Part shown: positions 24,384 through 34,406 of the stretch, in pieces | Layout of the letters: each line of letters opens with the position of its first letter | Position numbering within the stretch: position 1 is the first letter of the stretch | Assembly: GCA_031291615.1 (NCBI GenBank) | Contig: JARLIS010000058.1 | Coordinates: 1-64,000, forward strand | Length of the DNA: 64,000 nt | Reading direction: 5' to 3' | Origin: Parvibaculum sp. | GTDB lineage: Bacteria > Pseudomonadota > Alphaproteobacteria > Parvibaculales > Parvibaculaceae | Notes under the pieces: generated by a model | Seen by the model: only the letters and a program-made list of their open reading frames with translations | What the model was told of the DNA's origin: nothing | The model's database searches: none | Position numbers and translations under genes: made by a program

Positions 24384-25334
24384 TCAGCGGTGACCGTGCG
24401 CGTGCCGTTCGTCGTCGCAGTCGCCGGGTTCGATCTGCACCGTTACGTGGCCGATGCCGAATTCGGCGCTGAGGCGCGCCTTGATGCCTGACAGCGCCTT
24501 TTGACTGTCGGCCTCGGGCGCAAGGCGCGCGTGCAGCGTGGCTATCGGGCGGCCGGAACCAAGCGACCAGGCATGGACGTGATGGACATCGCTGACGCCT
24601 TCGACATTGGCGACGAGATCGGCGGTGATGCTTTCGGGGTCGAGGCCGTGCGGCGTGCCTTCCATCAGGATGTGCGCCGACTCGCGGGTGACGCTCCAGG
24701 CGCTGCGCAGGATCAGCAGAGCGACGAGAATGGAGAGCAGCGGGTCGATGGGCATGAAGCCTGTCGCCAGAATGACGATGGCGGCGACGATGGCCGCGAC
24801 CGATCCAAGGAGGTCGCCGAGCACGTGAAGCGCCGCGCCGCGCAGGTTCAGATTTCCCTCCGCGCCATGCAGCAGCAGGAACGACACGATATTGACGGCG
24901 AGGCCGCCGATAGCGACGACGAGCATCGGCTCGCCGAGCACGGGGGAGGGCGATGCAAGCCGCATCGCCGCTTCGAAGACGATCCAGCCCGACAATGCGA
25001 TGAGAACGACGCCATTGAGGAAGGCGGCGAGGATTTCCGCGCGGTGATAGCCGAAGGAGCGCGCCTCGTCCGCCGGGCGGCGTGCAAAGCGCACGGCGGC
25101 CCATGCGAGCGCAAGCGCGCCGGTATCGGTCAGCATATGGCCTGCATCGGCGATCAGCGCGAGAGAGCCGGAATACCAGCCGCCCGCGGCCTCGACCAGC
25201 ATGAAGCCGCCGGTGAACCACATGGCGATGGAGACGCGGCGTTCGTTGCTTATCCCCCCGTGGCCATGATCGTGGTTGTGACCATGGTCGTGACCGTGAT
25301 GGCTATGGCCGTGATGCTTGTGGCTCGCGGTCAA
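24384..25334 (-). CDS. Cation diffusion facilitator (CDF) metal efflux transporter
   Basis: A TTG at 25334 (GGGAG eight bases before, TTGA overlap with the ArsR stop) starts (L)[18 protein letters not shown], 316 residues. The His-rich cytoplasmic N-terminus is followed by six membrane helices. The metal-site motifs are ALIADAGHMLTDTGAL (HxxxD in TM2) and LHVLGDLLGSVAAI (HxxxD in TM5). A C-terminal cytoplasmic domain (HHVHAWSLGSGRPIATLHARL) follows, with a His/Asp-rich tail. It exports divalent metals (Zn, Co or similar) in exchange for protons. Pairing with an SmtB-like repressor supports metal-induced expression. Confidence 0.92.
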   Translation of the reverse strand: MTASHKHHGHSHHGHDHGHNHDHGHGGISNERRVSIAMWFTGGFMLVEAAGGWYSGSLALIADAGHMLTDTGALALAWAAVRFARRPADEARSFGYHRAEILAAFLNGVVLIALSGWIVFEAAMRLASPSPVLGEPMLVVAIGGLAVNIVSFLLLHGAEGNLNLRGAALHVLGDLLGSVAAIVAAIVILATGFMPIDPLLSILVALLILRSAWSVTRESAHILMEGTPHGLDPESITADLVANVEGVSDVHHVHAWSLGSGRPIATLHARLAPEADSQKALSGIKARLSAEFGIGHVTVQIEPGDCDDERHAHGHR

Positions 25335-25678
25335 TGTTCGCTCTCCCGGTCGTGGCTGTCTTCGTTCACATGCGCGACCATGTCGGCCACGACGCGGGCC
25401 ACATGTTCGTCATGGATGCGATAGAAAATCTGTTTGCCGCGCCGTTCGCTGGAGACGAGGCGCGCCGCGCGCAGGAGGCGCAGGTGATGGCTGACAAGCG
25501 ACGGCGAAAGGCCGAGCGCCTCCGCCATGTGTCCGACGGCGCGGGGGCCCGCCAGCGTCTCGATGACGATGCGGAGCCGGCTCGGATCGCCGAGAAGGCG
25601 GAACATCTCGGCAAGCTCGATGGCCTTGTCGTCGGTCAAAGCGCCCGGTTTCATGGCGAGCGCGGATGCGAGTGCCAA
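25331..25678 (-). CDS. ArsR/SmtB family metal-responsive repressor
   Basis: I choose the TTG at 25678 because GGAG lies seven bases upstream; it gives about 115 residues. The frame runs on to an ATG at 25720, but that part covers the operator palindrome. The winged helix is [18 protein letters not shown], then [40 protein letters not shown]. The C-terminal helix [17 protein letters not shown] has the Asp/His...His/Glu spacing of the alpha-5 zinc site of SmtB/CzrA. No alpha-3 Cys motif (ELCVCD) is present, so arsenic sensing is unlikely. It should repress itself and the overlapping CDF gene. Confidence 0.85.
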   Translation of the reverse strand: MALASALAMKPGALTDDKAIELAEMFRLLGDPSRLRIVIETLAGPRAVGHMAEALGLSPSLVSHHLRLLRAARLVSSERRGKQIFYRIHDEHVARVVADMVAHVNEDSHDRESEH

Positions 25679-25689
25679 GGTGTTACTCC

Positions 25690-25715
25690 ACACATATGAA
25701 TATATGTTCATGTGT
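25690..25715 (-). promoter_or_regulatory. ArsR/SmtB-type operator palindrome
   Basis: CATATGAATATATGTTCATG on the plus strand, continuing TG, is a 22-base imperfect inverted repeat of the ATGAA...TTCAT type bound by SmtB/CzrA repressors. A second CATATG half-site follows at about 25721. It lies just upstream of the repressor's ribosome site. This AT-rich block stands out in GC-rich surroundings. Confidence 0.75.
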
Positions 25716-25809
25716 AACATATGACTCGCGAAGAAGCAAGCCTGACGGGGTGCGGCGGGTGGCGGCTTGTGCTACATGCGGCCGTTCGTTCGGCCTTTTG
25801 GGGGTTCTC

Positions 25810-27006
25810 TTGCGCATCGGCACACCGCTCACACCCGGCGCGACGCGCGTCATGCTTCTGGGCTCCGGCGAGCTCGGCAAGGAAGTGACAATTGAGTTGC
25901 AGCGCTATGGCGCCGAGGTGATCGCGGTCGACCGCTATGCGGATGCGCCGGCGCACCAGGTTGCGCATCGCTCGCATGTGATCCAGATGACGGACGGCGC
26001 TGCCTTGCGCGCGCTTGTCGAAAAGGAACGCCCGCATCTCATCGTGCCGGAGATCGAGGCGATCGCGACGGACGAGCTTGCGAAGATCGAGGCCGAGGGG
26101 CTTGCCGAAGTCATTCCGACGGCGCGGGCGGCGCAGCTCACCATGAACCGCGAGGGCATCAGGCGGCTCGCGGCGGAGGAGCTTGGGCTCCCGACCTCGC
26201 CTTATGCCTTTGCGGCCAGCGCCGCGGAACTTGCGGCGGGGGCGGCGCGCGTGGGCTTTCCCTGTTTCGTGAAGCCCGTTATGTCCTCTTCGGGCAAGGG
26301 CCAGAGTTATGTCGAAAACGCCGCGGGCGTTCAGGCGGCCTGGGACTATGCAATGGCCGGTGGCCGCGTCGAGCGCCAGCTCGTGATCGTCGAAGGCCGC
26401 ATCGACTTCGACTACGAGATCACGCAGCTCACCGTGCGCTCGCGTGCGGCGTCGGGCGAGATCGAGACCAGTTTCTGCGCGCCCATCGGCCATGTGCAGG
26501 TCAAAGGCGACTACATCGAAAGCTGGCAGCCGCAGCAGATGAGCGAAGCGGCGCTGGAGCGCGCGCGGGACATCGCGAAGAAGGTGACCGATGCGCTGGG
26601 CGGGCAGGGCATCTTCGGCGTCGAGCTGTTCGTGAAGGGCGACGATGTCTGGTTCTCGGAAGTGAGCCCGCGCCCGCACGATACCGGCCTCGTCACGCTG
26701 GTGAGCCAGTATCAGAGCGAATTCGCGCTCCATGCGCGCGCCATTCTGGGCCTACCGGTTTCGACCGAGCTTCTGGCGCCGGGCGCCTCCGCCGTGATTT
26801 ACGGCGGCATGGAGGAGAAGGGCATCGCTTTCGACGGGCTCGACCGGGCGCTTGCCGTGCCAGGCACCGAAGTCAGGCTTTTCGGCAAGCCGGAGGCCTT
26901 CATGCGTCGGCGCATGGGCGTGGCGCTGGCGCGCGGCGCGGATGTGGCCGAGGCGCGGGCGCGGGCCAAGGAAGCGGCCGCGCGCGTCAAGCCGGTCAAG
27001 GGTTGA
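25810..27006 (+). CDS. purT: Formate-dependent phosphoribosylglycinamide formyltransferase (GAR transformylase 2)
   Basis: A TTG at 25810 after GGGGG starts (L)[25 protein letters not shown], matching the usual PurT start; 398 residues. It is an ATP-grasp enzyme that formylates GAR with formate in purine synthesis. Diagnostic segments are [36 protein letters not shown], the ATP-grasp [62 protein letters not shown] and the C-terminal [19 protein letters not shown]. The leader contains a small GGCCG/CGGCC hairpin with TTTT (about 25782-25799). Confidence 0.95.
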   Translation: MRIGTPLTPGATRVMLLGSGELGKEVTIELQRYGAEVIAVDRYADAPAHQVAHRSHVIQMTDGAALRALVEKERPHLIVPEIEAIATDELAKIEAEGLAEVIPTARAAQLTMNREGIRRLAAEELGLPTSPYAFAASAAELAAGAARVGFPCFVKPVMSSSGKGQSYVENAAGVQAAWDYAMAGGRVERQLVIVEGRIDFDYEITQLTVRSRAASGEIETSFCAPIGHVQVKGDYIESWQPQQMSEAALERARDIAKKVTDALGGQGIFGVELFVKGDDVWFSEVSPRPHDTGLVTLVSQYQSEFALHARAILGLPVSTELLAPGASAVIYGGMEEKGIAFDGLDRALAVPGTEVRLFGKPEAFMRRRMGVALARGADVAEARARAKEAAARVKPVKG

Positions 27007-27118
27007 CCAGCTTTCTTGCAAAATCGCATTGCCTATTTCGACGTACTGCATTTCCTGAGGGTCAAAACCCCGTTATTCTATCGCTTAAGCAAGAGCATTT
27101 TGCATAAGCGCGGTAACG

Positions 27119-28078
27119 ATGATGAATTGGGACGACCTCCGGTTCTTTCTGGCGGTGGCGGGCGCGGGCAGCCTGTCGGGTGCCGGGCAGCAGCTTGGCG
27201 TCAATACGACGACGGTTTTGCGCCGCGTGGCCTCGCTCGAAGACGATCTCGGGGCGCGGCTCTTCGAGCGCGAGCGCACGGGCTACCGGCTGACGGCGGC
27301 GGGCGAGAAGCTCGTCGAGGCGCTGGAGCCCGTCGACAGGCGGCTTTCGGCGCTGCCGAGGGACTTTGCGGCGGCGGGCTCGGGCAGCGAAGGCACGGTT
27401 TGCCTGGCCGCCAGCGAAGTTCTGGCGGAATTCCTTATCGCGCCGGAGCTGCCTGCCTTTCATGCCGCCCATCCGGGCCTTGAGCTTGAGCTGGTGACCG
27501 ATCCGCGCGCTTCGGCGGGACTCGCGCCCCGGATCGGCAATCCCTTGCGCGATGTCGACGTCGCGCTGAGGGCGGCGCGGCCCACGCAGGGCGACATGCT
27601 GATGCGCAAGGTCGGGGATATGGCATATGGGCTTTACGCTTCGGCCGATTATCTTGCCGAACGCGGCCGGCCGGGGCAGATGGCGGACCTCGCGGCACAT
27701 GACGTCATCGGTTTTCCGCGCGCCGAGGTGCCGTTAGGTCCAGTTTGGTGGATGTCGCGGGCGGAAAAGACCTCGCGCGTCGCCTTTCGCTCATCGGTCG
27801 TTGCCGCACGGGCGGCCGCGGCGCGGGGCGGGCTCGGTCTTGCAGCGCTTCCTTGCATCCTCGCCGACCCGGACGAGGGGCTGGAGCGCGTTTTCGGGCC
27901 CGACCTGCTCGGTGCACTCGAACTCTGGCTGATGGCGCGCAACGATCTTGCCCAGCTCGCCCATGTGCGTGCGGTCATGGAGTTCATCGTCGAGGCCGTG
28001 AAGCGGCATCGCACGCGCCTGGACGGACGCGGCCACGAGGTTACGGAACTGCCGCCCAAACCCTTGAAAACCCGTTGA
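27119..28078 (+). CDS. LysR family transcriptional regulator
   Basis: A 319-residue regulator: MMNWDDLRFFLAVAGAGSLSGAGQQLGVNTTTVLRRVASLEDDLGARLFERE is the LysR winged helix-turn-helix. The effector-binding domain follows (GTVCLAASEVLAEFLIAPELPAFHAAHPGLELELV, and a ladder ending LPCILADPD). The target is unknown. The 112-base upstream gap (27007-27118) is AT-rich and carries a separated inverted pair TGCAAAAT / ATTTTGCA, possibly an autoregulatory site. The neighbouring genes purT and mreB are housekeeping, so no target can be inferred from context. There is no convincing Shine-Dalgarno site before the ATG pair. Confidence 0.87.
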   Translation: MMNWDDLRFFLAVAGAGSLSGAGQQLGVNTTTVLRRVASLEDDLGARLFERERTGYRLTAAGEKLVEALEPVDRRLSALPRDFAAAGSGSEGTVCLAASEVLAEFLIAPELPAFHAAHPGLELELVTDPRASAGLAPRIGNPLRDVDVALRAARPTQGDMLMRKVGDMAYGLYASADYLAERGRPGQMADLAAHDVIGFPRAEVPLGPVWWMSRAEKTSRVAFRSSVVAARAAAARGGLGLAALPCILADPDEGLERVFGPDLLGALELWLMARNDLAQLAHVRAVMEFIVEAVKRHRTRLDGRGHEVTELPPKPLKTR

Positions 28079-28454
28079 AATCAAGTCTTTCCCGTTGCGC
28101 GGCAACGGCCTTTCAGCGTACAAGATTCGTGCTGACGCGCAGAGACTCCAGAGCGCGCTCAGGCGGCTCCCCGGGCGGCGAGCGGCGCTCATGCCTGTGT
28201 CTGTTCGTACACGGATGATTGATGGAGTTCTTGTGAGTCCTGAGCGTATTTCATGGCTGTCCGGACGAGTTCCCAGGGAAGCGAAGCTCAGTGCAACCGA
28301 GGTCGGTTCCTTGCCGCAGGAAAGCGGGAAGGGCGGACCTCAGATACTCGGGCTTTAACCATTTAGCTACCATAAGCAACGACACTCTCAACCGTCGATC
28401 GGGCGCGACACACAGAAGCGAACCCGCCGACATACGGTCAAAGGACGCGAATAA
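28079..28454. other. 376-base gap upstream of mreB
   Basis: There is no open frame with coding character on either strand; short frames here lack ribosome sites and family features. The stretch probably holds the mreB promoter region and leader. A GC-rich hairpin-forming segment lies at about 28081-28110 (TTGCGCGGCAA). I see no specific regulator site. Confidence 0.4.
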
Positions 28455-29495
<1,041 letters not shown>

Positions 29496-29540
29496 TCGGG
29501 CTTCTCGCGAGGGCTGAGGGGCGGCGGGAGCGTTAGTCAG

Positions 29541-30749
29541 TTGGCGATTGATCCGAATCGTTCGGCGATGCCGATCCGCGAAATCTCGAACCGGGTTTCG
29601 CTGGTGTTCATGCTGACGCTCGCCGCTGCGCTGCTGCTGCTCGGCCGCGCCGAAACCTATGTCTTCGATCGCGCCCGCCAGGTCGTTACCGATATGGCGG
29701 CGCCTCTCCTTGAAATCGCATCTCGTCCCGTTGCCGCCGCGCGCCGCGTGGTCGAGCGCACCGACGAATATGCCTATGTCTTCGACGAGAACGAGCGCCT
29801 GCGCGCCGAGAATGCGCGGTTGCTCGCCTGGAAGGAAGTCGCTCTGAAGCTCGAGGCCAAGGTCGCGCGGTATGAAGCGCTTCTCAACGTGCAGGTCGAT
29901 CCGGGCATCAAATATGTGAGCGGGCGCGCCGTCAGCGACAATGGCGGGCCCTTCGTCGATACCGTCATCGTCAATGTCGGCCGCGATCAGGGTATAAAGA
30001 GCGGGGATGCCGTCATCGACACGGACGGGCTTGTCGGCCGCGTCGTCGCCACAGGCGACAAGGCTGCCCGCGTGCTTCTGCTGACCGATCTCAACAGCCG
30101 CATTCCTGTCGTCATCGAGCCCGCGCATTACAAGGCCGTGCTGTCGGGCGACAATACCGACTGGCCGAAGCTCGACTATCTCGCGGTGACGAGCAGCGTG
30201 TCGCCGGGCGACCGCGTCGTAACGTCGGGCGACGACAAGCTCATTCCGCCGGGCGTGCCGGTCGGCCTCGTCATCCAGACCAGCGACGGATTTTTGCGCG
30301 TGCAGACTTTCGCCGACCGCAACCGGCTCGATTTCGTGCGCATTCTTCAATACGACTTTCCAAGCACGGTGGCGCGGCAGGATCCGCCGTCGCTGTTTTC
30401 CGGCCCGCCCGTTCCGCCGAAAGCCGCTCCGCCGACGCCGACATTGCCGACGCCTGCGGGAACGGTGAAGCCCGCCACGCCGCCGCTCAATGCCGCCGGT
30501 GCGCCGACGAACCCGGCGGCGGGTTCAACGCCTTCGCAGAAAAAGAAGCCGGCCGCACAGACCCGCATTGAAGCGCCGCGCGGCCCGGCAGTCCCAGCCG
30601 CTCCCGCGGTTCCCGTCGGGACCGTGCCTGCAAACCCGCCCGCGGCGGGGCAGATGCGGCCCGTTCCAGATACAGGCGAGCAGGAAGACACGGTGCCGCC
30701 CGTCGAAGACACCAATCCCGGCTCGACCGACACGCCGGGGACCGAGTGA
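29541..30749 (+). CDS. mreC: Rod shape-determining protein MreC
   Basis: A TTG at 29541 with GGGAG upstream gives 402 residues. A cytoplasmic start and one membrane span (VSLVFMLTLAAALLLLG, about 20-36) are followed by a periplasmic coiled coil (about 80-115, NERLRAENARLLAWKEVALKLEAK). Two beta-barrel domains follow (SGRAVSDNGGPFVDTVIVNVGRDQGIKSGDAVI, VLLLTDLNSRIPVVI, SSVSPGDRVVTSGDDKLIPPGVPVG). The last ~110 residues are a Pro/Ala-rich, probably disordered tail, longer than in E. coli MreC. It links MreB/MreD to PBP2 and RodA in the periplasm. Confidence 0.93.
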   Translation: MAIDPNRSAMPIREISNRVSLVFMLTLAAALLLLGRAETYVFDRARQVVTDMAAPLLEIASRPVAAARRVVERTDEYAYVFDENERLRAENARLLAWKEVALKLEAKVARYEALLNVQVDPGIKYVSGRAVSDNGGPFVDTVIVNVGRDQGIKSGDAVIDTDGLVGRVVATGDKAARVLLLTDLNSRIPVVIEPAHYKAVLSGDNTDWPKLDYLAVTSSVSPGDRVVTSGDDKLIPPGVPVGLVIQTSDGFLRVQTFADRNRLDFVRILQYDFPSTVARQDPPSLFSGPPVPPKAAPPTPTLPTPAGTVKPATPPLNAAGAPTNPAAGSTPSQKKKPAAQTRIEAPRGPAVPAAPAVPVGTVPANPPAAGQMRPVPDTGEQEDTVPPVEDTNPGSTDTPGTE

Positions 30750-31282
30750 TGGCGCGGCTCGATCCATATACGCCGACACCTGCCGGGCGCGCCGGTCGCG
30801 TCGTCATGACGTTGCTGCCCTTCGTCATGGGCATTCTCTGCGTGTTCTTTTCCTTCGTGCCGGTTGGCCGGATTTTCGGCACATCGGTCATGCCGGCTTT
30901 CGCGCTGATGGCGATCTATTATTGGGCGATCGTTCGGCCGGAGATGTTTCCGGTCTATGCCGTCTTTCTTGTAGGCCTCCTGTCCGACCTTCTTTCAGGC
31001 GGGCCGATCGGCCTGTGGGCCTTCGTCTATGTGCTCACCTATGCCGTGGTGCTGTCGCAGCGATTTCTGATCGTCAGCGGCGCCTTCTCCGTGTTCTGGC
31101 TCGGCTTCCTGCTTGCCGCCGCCTTTGCCGGAGTGGCGAGCTGGACGGTCGCCTCCATTTCCTACGGTCAGGTGCTGGCGGCGCGGCCGATCGTGCTGCA
31201 CATGCTGGTGACGGTGATCGTGTTTCCCGTCTTTTCGTGGCTCTTCGGGCGCATCGAGCGCCGCATCTTGCCGTCGGGCTAG
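30749..31282 (+). CDS. mreD: Rod shape-determining protein MreD
   Basis: The ATG at 30749 overlaps the mreC stop (TGATG), giving 177 residues. Five to six hydrophobic helices (TLLPFVMGILCVFFSFVPV, PAFALMAIYYWAIVRP, FPVYAVFLVGLLSDLLSGGP, LWAFVYVLTYAVVL) match MreD, a polytopic inner-membrane protein of the elongasome. PEMFPVYAVFLVGLLSDLLSG is the family's best-conserved stretch. It ends nine bases before mrdA. Confidence 0.93.
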   Translation: MARLDPYTPTPAGRAGRVVMTLLPFVMGILCVFFSFVPVGRIFGTSVMPAFALMAIYYWAIVRPEMFPVYAVFLVGLLSDLLSGGPIGLWAFVYVLTYAVVLSQRFLIVSGAFSVFWLGFLLAAAFAGVASWTVASISYGQVLAARPIVLHMLVTVIVFPVFSWLFGRIERRILPSG

Positions 31283-31290
31283 GAGGCGCC

Positions 31291-33171
31291 ATGCAGGTCG
31301 ATGGAAGAGACAATTCGCGCTACAAGACGTTCACGCGCCGCGCGATCATGCTCGGGAGCGCGCAGGCCGGCGCATTCGCGCTGCTCGCCGGGCGCATGTA
31401 CTACCTCCAGATCATGAAGACCGACGAATACCGGATGCTGGCGGAAGAAAACCGCATCAACGTCCGTCTGCTTGCACCGCTCAGGGGCCGCATCGTCGAC
31501 CGCTACGGCACGGTGCTCGCCTCCAACAGGCAGAATTATCGCGCGGTGCTGATCGCCGAGCAGACGCCGGACATACAGGAGACGCTGGACAAGCTCTCCC
31601 GCATCGTCTCGATCACGCCTTACGACCGCAAGAAGATCATGCGCGATATCGCCCGCTCGCCGCGCTTCATGCCGGTGACCGTGTCGGAAGACCTGACATG
31701 GGAGCAGTTCGCGCAGGTGAACATCAACGAACCGGATCTGCCCGGCGTGCAGCCCGATGTCGGCGAGACGCGGCATTATCCGTTCGCAGGCGAGCTTGCG
31801 CATGTCGTCGGCTATGTCGGCCCCGTCGCCGACAAGGACATGGCGGGGGAGGACGGCGACAATCCTCTGCTGAAGCTTCCCGGCTTCCGCATCGGCAAGA
31901 GCGGCATCGAGAAGACCTATGACGCCCCTTTGCGCGGCACGGCGGGCGCAAGCCATGTCGAGGTCAATGCCTATGGTCGCGTCATCCGCGAGCTGTCGAA
32001 GGACCCCGGCAAGCCCGGCTCCGAGATCGTGCTGACGCTCGACATGGATATCCAGAAATTCGCCTGCGAGCGGCTGAAGGACGAATCCGCCAGCGCCGTC
32101 GTCATGGATATTCACAACGGCGACATCATCTCCTTCGTCTCGACGCCGGGCTTCGATCCGAACGACTTCAACATGGGCCTGTCGCAGGATCAGTGGAACG
32201 CGCTCGTCAACAATCCCTACAAGCCGCTCACCAACAAGGCGATTGCGGGCCTCTATCCGCCGGGATCGACATTCAAGACGGTGACGGCCATCGCCGCGCT
32301 CGAAGCGGGCATCGATCCCAATCGCACGGTCACATGCACCGGCAAATATGCGTTCGGCGACCACTATTTCCATTGCTGGAAAAAAGACGGCCATGGCTCG
32401 GTCGGCATGCATGACGGCATCAAGCATTCCTGCGACATCTATTTCTACGACACCGCGCGGCGCATCGGCATCGATGCGATCGAAAAAGTCGCGCGGCAGT
32501 TCGGCCTTGGCGAAACCTACAATCTGGAAATTCCGGGCGAGAAGGCGGGCGTCGTGCCGAGCCGCGACTGGAAGCGCGCCGTTACGGGCGTTTCCTGGCA
32601 GCAGGGCGAAACGCTGATCACGGGGATCGGGCAGGGCTATCTGCTGACGACGCCGCTCCAGCTTGCGGTGCTTGCCTCGCGCATCGCCAATGGCGGCTAT
32701 GCGGTGAAGCCGCGCCTCACCCGCGCCATCGGCGGCGATCTGCTTCCGGTGCCGGAAGCGCCGAAGATGGACATCAATCCCGAATGGATCAAGATCGTGC
32801 AGTCGGGCATGAACGGCGTTTCGAACGAAGCGGGCGGCACCGCCTTCCGCTCGCGCATTCCCGATGTCGGCTTCGAGCTTGCGGGCAAGACGGGTTCGGC
32901 CCAGGTGCGGCGGATCACCATGGCGGAGCGCGACAGCGGCGTGCGCAAGAATGAAACGCTGGAATGGCGCCTGCGCGACCACGCGCTCTTCATCTGCTTT
33001 GCGCCGGTCGCCGAACCCAAATATGCGATGTCGCTGGTGATCGAGCATGGCGGTTCGGGATCGGGCGCGGCCGCGCCCGCCGCGCGCGACATCATGCTTG
33101 AAGTCGAAAAGCGGAATCTCGCGCGACCGCAGGCCTATGTGCCTGGCAGCCGCGGAACGGAGGAAGGCTGA
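31291..33171 (+). CDS. mrdA: Penicillin-binding protein 2, peptidoglycan transpeptidase
   Basis: The ATG at 31291 after AGGAGG gives 626 residues; upstream extension of the frame lies inside mreC and mreD. A short cytoplasmic part and a membrane anchor (AIMLGSAQAGAFALLAG) precede the pedestal domain (RLLAPLRGRIVDRYGTVLA). The transpeptidase domain has the active-site PPGSTFKTV (SxxK), HSCDIYFYD (SxN-equivalent position reading SCD) and KTGSAQ (KTG). The zinc-site-like FHCWKKDGHG segment is typical of PBP2. It crosslinks lateral wall peptidoglycan with RodA, whose gene overlaps its stop. Confidence 0.96.
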   Translation: MQVDGRDNSRYKTFTRRAIMLGSAQAGAFALLAGRMYYLQIMKTDEYRMLAEENRINVRLLAPLRGRIVDRYGTVLASNRQNYRAVLIAEQTPDIQETLDKLSRIVSITPYDRKKIMRDIARSPRFMPVTVSEDLTWEQFAQVNINEPDLPGVQPDVGETRHYPFAGELAHVVGYVGPVADKDMAGEDGDNPLLKLPGFRIGKSGIEKTYDAPLRGTAGASHVEVNAYGRVIRELSKDPGKPGSEIVLTLDMDIQKFACERLKDESASAVVMDIHNGDIISFVSTPGFDPNDFNMGLSQDQWNALVNNPYKPLTNKAIAGLYPPGSTFKTVTAIAALEAGIDPNRTVTCTGKYAFGDHYFHCWKKDGHGSVGMHDGIKHSCDIYFYDTARRIGIDAIEKVARQFGLGETYNLEIPGEKAGVVPSRDWKRAVTGVSWQQGETLITGIGQGYLLTTPLQLAVLASRIANGGYAVKPRLTRAIGGDLLPVPEAPKMDINPEWIKIVQSGMNGVSNEAGGTAFRSRIPDVGFELAGKTGSAQVRRITMAERDSGVRKNETLEWRLRDHALFICFAPVAEPKYAMSLVIEHGGSGSGAAAPAARDIMLEVEKRNLARPQAYVPGSRGTEEG

Positions 33172-34319
33172 TGTTCGACCTTCGCCGCTTCACCGGCCAT
33201 GAGATGAAAATCAGCGACAAGCTGATGGAATTCAACTGGGGTTTCCTGCTGCTGCTCGGCGTCATCTCGTCGATCGGCTTTGCGATGCTCTATTCGGTCG
33301 CCGACGGCAGTTTCTCGCCCTGGGCGATGAAGCAGATCGTCCGCTTCGGCATCGGCTCGGCGATCATGATCGGCGTCGCGCTGATCGACCTCCGGGTATG
33401 GATGCGTGTCGCATATCCGCTCTATGCCGTCGCGCTGGTTCTGGTCGCGGCCGTCGACATTGTCGGGTTCAAGGGCATGGGTGCGCAGCGCTGGCTCAAT
33501 CTCGGCATCATCCAGATTCAGCCGTCCGAGATCATGAAGATCACGATCCTGCTGGCGCTGGCGCGATATTTCCACGGGCTTGCGCTCGATGAAGTGTCGC
33601 GCCTGCGCAATCTCATCGTGCCGGCGCTTCTCATCGTCGTACCGGTCGGCCTTGTCGTGAAGCAGCCGGATCTCGGCACCGCAATCCTGCTCACGGTGGC
33701 GGGCGGCGTCATATTCTTCGCGGCGGGGCTCGCCTGGCGCTATTTCATCATCGCGGGCCTTGCCGTGCTCGGCGCCATTCCCGTCATCTGGGAGCGGCTT
33801 CACGACTATCAGCGCAACCGCGTCTTCACCTTTCTCGATCCCGAGCGCGATCCGCTCGGCGCGGGCTATCACATCCTGCAATCGAAGATCGCGCTCGGTT
33901 CGGGCGGGCTCTTCGGCAAGGGGTTCATGGCCGGCACGCAGGCGCATCTGAACTTCCTGCCGGAAAAGCAGACGGACTTCATTTTCACGATGCTGGGCGA
34001 GGAACTCGGATTCGTCGGCGGTATCGTGCTGCTCAGCTTGTATTTCGCGGCGTTGATGTTCTCGCTCAACGTGGCGATACAGTGCCGCAACCAGTTCGGG
34101 CGGCTGCTCGCGCTCGGCGTCTCGGTGACGCTCTTTTTCTATGTCTTCATCAATACGGCGATGGTGATGGGGCTGCTGCCCGTCGTCGGCGTGCCGCTTC
34201 CGCTCGTTTCCTATGGCGGCACGGCCATGCTCTCGCTGATGTTCGCCTTCGGGCTTCTGATGAGCTGCTACATCCACCGCAATCTCGAAATCGGGCGCGG
34301 CGGCAGCAATTTCTGGTAG
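33171..34319 (+). CDS. rodA: Peptidoglycan polymerase RodA (SEDS family)
   Basis: A 382-residue SEDS protein with about ten membrane helices. The ATG overlaps the mrdA stop (TGATG). Family landmarks are LLGVISSIGFAMLYSVADG, RWLNLGIIQIQPSEIMKI, VVKQPDLGTAILLTVAGGVIFFAAGL, the extracellular-loop FLDPERDPLGAGYHILQSKIALGSGG and FLPEKQTDFIFTMLGEELGFVGG (with the catalytic Asp region). NTAMVMGLLPVVGVPLPLVSYGG closes the protein. It polymerises glycan strands from lipid II in the Rod complex with PBP2. Confidence 0.97.
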   Translation: MFDLRRFTGHEMKISDKLMEFNWGFLLLLGVISSIGFAMLYSVADGSFSPWAMKQIVRFGIGSAIMIGVALIDLRVWMRVAYPLYAVALVLVAAVDIVGFKGMGAQRWLNLGIIQIQPSEIMKITILLALARYFHGLALDEVSRLRNLIVPALLIVVPVGLVVKQPDLGTAILLTVAGGVIFFAAGLAWRYFIIAGLAVLGAIPVIWERLHDYQRNRVFTFLDPERDPLGAGYHILQSKIALGSGGLFGKGFMAGTQAHLNFLPEKQTDFIFTMLGEELGFVGGIVLLSLYFAALMFSLNVAIQCRNQFGRLLALGVSVTLFFYVFINTAMVMGLLPVVGVPLPLVSYGGTAMLSLMFAFGLLMSCYIHRNLEIGRGGSNFW

Positions 34320-34406
34320 AGGATTTCCGTTCGACAGCGGATGAGTTTAGGCGACCTATTGGTCAGATTGCCGCAAATCGTCAGCCGATTCCAAAGTCCC
34401 GTCTGA

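Noticed and set aside
23590..25221. 543-codon minus-strand frame suggesting a long hydrolase fusion
   Set aside because: The upstream part is out-of-frame CDF transporter sequence; the hydrolase has its own ATG and ribosome site at 24324.
30490..31290. N-terminal extension of the PBP2 frame
   Set aside because: It overlaps mreC and mreD in another frame; the conserved PBP2 starts at the AGGAGG-linked ATG at 31291.
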